Origin: Bacteroidota bacterium
GTDB taxonomy: Bacteria; Bacteroidota; Bacteroidia; Flavobacteriales; Weeksellaceae
Direction: 5' to 3'
DNA length: 64,000 nucleotides
NCBI GenBank assembly: GCA_023423715.1
Contig: JAFAFC010000010.1
Coordinates: 1 to 64,000 of the forward strand
The translations under genes and the position numbers were made by a program. Position 1 is the stretch's first letter, and each line of letters opens with the position of its first letter. Shown here piece after piece: positions 63,146-64,000 of the stretch. The notes below the pieces were generated by a model, which saw nothing but the letters and a program-made list of their open reading frames with translations, had not been told where the DNA came from and did not search any database.

Positions 63146-64000
63146 ATGAAAAATTCAGAAAAATTATATGAAGCTCTATCCAATCGAATTTTGATTTTGG
63201 ATGGTGCGATGGGAACGATGCTTCAGCGATACAAATTCGAAGAAGAAGATTATCGTGGAACACGTTTTCAGGATTGGGCGTCGCCTGTTAAAGGAAATAA
63301 TGATTTGCTTTCGTTGACGCAGCCACAGGCAATTGCCGAGGTTCACAGAAAGTATTTGGAAGCTGGAGCGGATATCTTGGAAACCAATACGTTTTCCGGG
63401 ACAACCATTGCGATGGCGGATTATCACATGGAAGAATTGGTGTATGAACTCAACTACGAATCGGCTAAAATTGCACGTGAAGTATGCGATGAGTTTACGG
63501 CTAAAAATCCAGATAAACCTCGTTTTGTAGCGGGTTCTATGGGGCCAACGAATAAGACGGCGAGTTTGAGTCCAGATGTTAATGATCCTGGCTATCGTGC
63601 GATTACGTTTGACGAGCTTCGTTTGGCGTACAAGCAACAAGCGGAAGCGCTTTTGGATGGTGGTTCAGATATTCTTTTAGTAGAAACAATTTTCGATACA
63701 TTGAATGCAAAAGCAGCGCTTTTTGCCATTGACGAAATTCAAGACGAACGTAATATTCAAATTCCGATTATGGTTTCAGGAACAATTACGGATGCGTCGG
63801 GAAGAACGTTGAGCGGACAAACGGCAGAGGCTTTTCTGATTTCTGTTTCGCATTTGAATTTGTTGAGTGTTGGTTTCAATTGTGCTTTAGGTGCAAAACA
63901 ATTAACACCATATCTAGAAGCAATTTCAGCACATTCTGATTTCGCTATTTCGGCATATCCAAATGCAGGTTTACCGAATGCGTTTGGACAATACGACGAA
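63146..64000 (+). CDS. metH: Methionine synthase, homocysteine-binding domain (partial)
   Basis: The frame starts [20 protein letters not shown] and runs 285 codons to the end of the window without a stop. It has the homocysteine S-methyltransferase fold with [19 protein letters not shown], the [20 protein letters not shown] segment and [20 protein letters not shown]. The Cys in FNCALGA is the first zinc ligand and the rest lie beyond the window. It methylates homocysteine to methionine. In Bacteroidetes the domains may be split between two genes, which cannot be checked here. It is the last seen gene of the riboswitch operon. Confidence 0.93.
   Translation, partial: MKNSEKLYEALSNRILILDGAMGTMLQRYKFEEEDYRGTRFQDWASPVKGNNDLLSLTQPQAIAEVHRKYLEAGADILETNTFSGTTIAMADYHMEELVYELNYESAKIAREVCDEFTAKNPDKPRFVAGSMGPTNKTASLSPDVNDPGYRAITFDELRLAYKQQAEALLDGGSDILLVETIFDTLNAKAALFAIDEIQDERNIQIPIMVSGTITDASGRTLSGQTAEAFLISVSHLNLLSVGFNCALGAKQLTPYLEAISAHSDFAISAYPNAGLPNAFGQYDE

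Overview
The window is a chromosomal segment from an AT-rich member of the Bacteroidetes, most likely a flavobacterium (order Flavobacteriales). The family Weeksellaceae, Chryseobacterium relatives, is my guess, held with low confidence. The evidence is the ribosomal protein sequences, the many promoters with a TAnnTTTG -7 element and a TTG/TTTG -33 element, the near absence of strong Shine-Dalgarno sequences, the OMP_b-brl_3 outer-membrane proteins, lipoproteins with acidic residues after the lipobox cysteine, and the sugar-hydrolase content. No tRNA, rRNA, insertion sequence, prophage or CRISPR array is visible.

Region 1 (1-13.4 kb) is the S10-spc-alpha ribosomal superoperon, from the 3' end of rplC to rplQ. 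It also carries secY, infA, rpmJ and rpoA, runs on the plus strand and ends at a strong terminator. Three unusually long spacers inside it carry AT-rich palindromic or heptamer-repeat DNA. Region 2 (13.4-22.8 kb) holds a GH35 beta-galactosidase, a small MliC-like lipoprotein, a SulP anion transporter with an extra hydrophilic insertion, enolase, citrate synthase, an EamA transporter and an arginine-deiminase-fold enzyme. Region 3 (22.8-33.1 kb) is rich in glycan breakdown genes: GH3, then a minus-strand operon of glycosylasparaginase, CutC and GH2 beta-mannosidase, two lipoproteins of unknown function, and a GH20 hexosaminidase. Together these would trim sugars from glycoproteins outside the inner membrane.

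Region 4 (33.1-35.9 kb) starts with a SAM-I riboswitch with a complete terminator/antiterminator in front of metY. It continues with a CtlX-type citrulline hydrolase and a GC-rich structured element that resembles the flavobacterial Flavo-1 RNA. Region 5 (35.9-40.9 kb) holds two tandem paralogous outer-membrane beta-barrel proteins with duplicated upstream regions. Region 6 (41-49.6 kb) is housekeeping: a DUF3817 protein, nadD, recJ, an asymmetric ABC-F ATPase, smpB, an OmpA protein with calcium-binding repeats, yebC, a GNAT protein and an RDD membrane protein.

Region 7 (49.6-56.4 kb) is a conserved but poorly understood cluster: SpoIIM-like, membrane protein, DUF4129, DUF4350, MoxR and DUF58, with the RDD gene divergent from it, followed by an OsmC protein. 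Region 8 (56.4-64 kb) has an MGH1/GH63-like glycosidase and then a second SAM-I riboswitch. That riboswitch leads a methionine operon of metX, an ACT-homoserine dehydrogenase, a Cys/Met-metabolism PLP enzyme and the start of metH. The two riboswitch promoters share an identical 14-base block at the -33 element, so the two separate methionine loci look co-regulated.

Most of the window is conserved core genome. The least explained parts are the structured element at 35.75 kb, the repeats in the ribosomal operon, the duplicated upstream regions of the beta-barrel genes, and the MoxR/DUF58 cluster.
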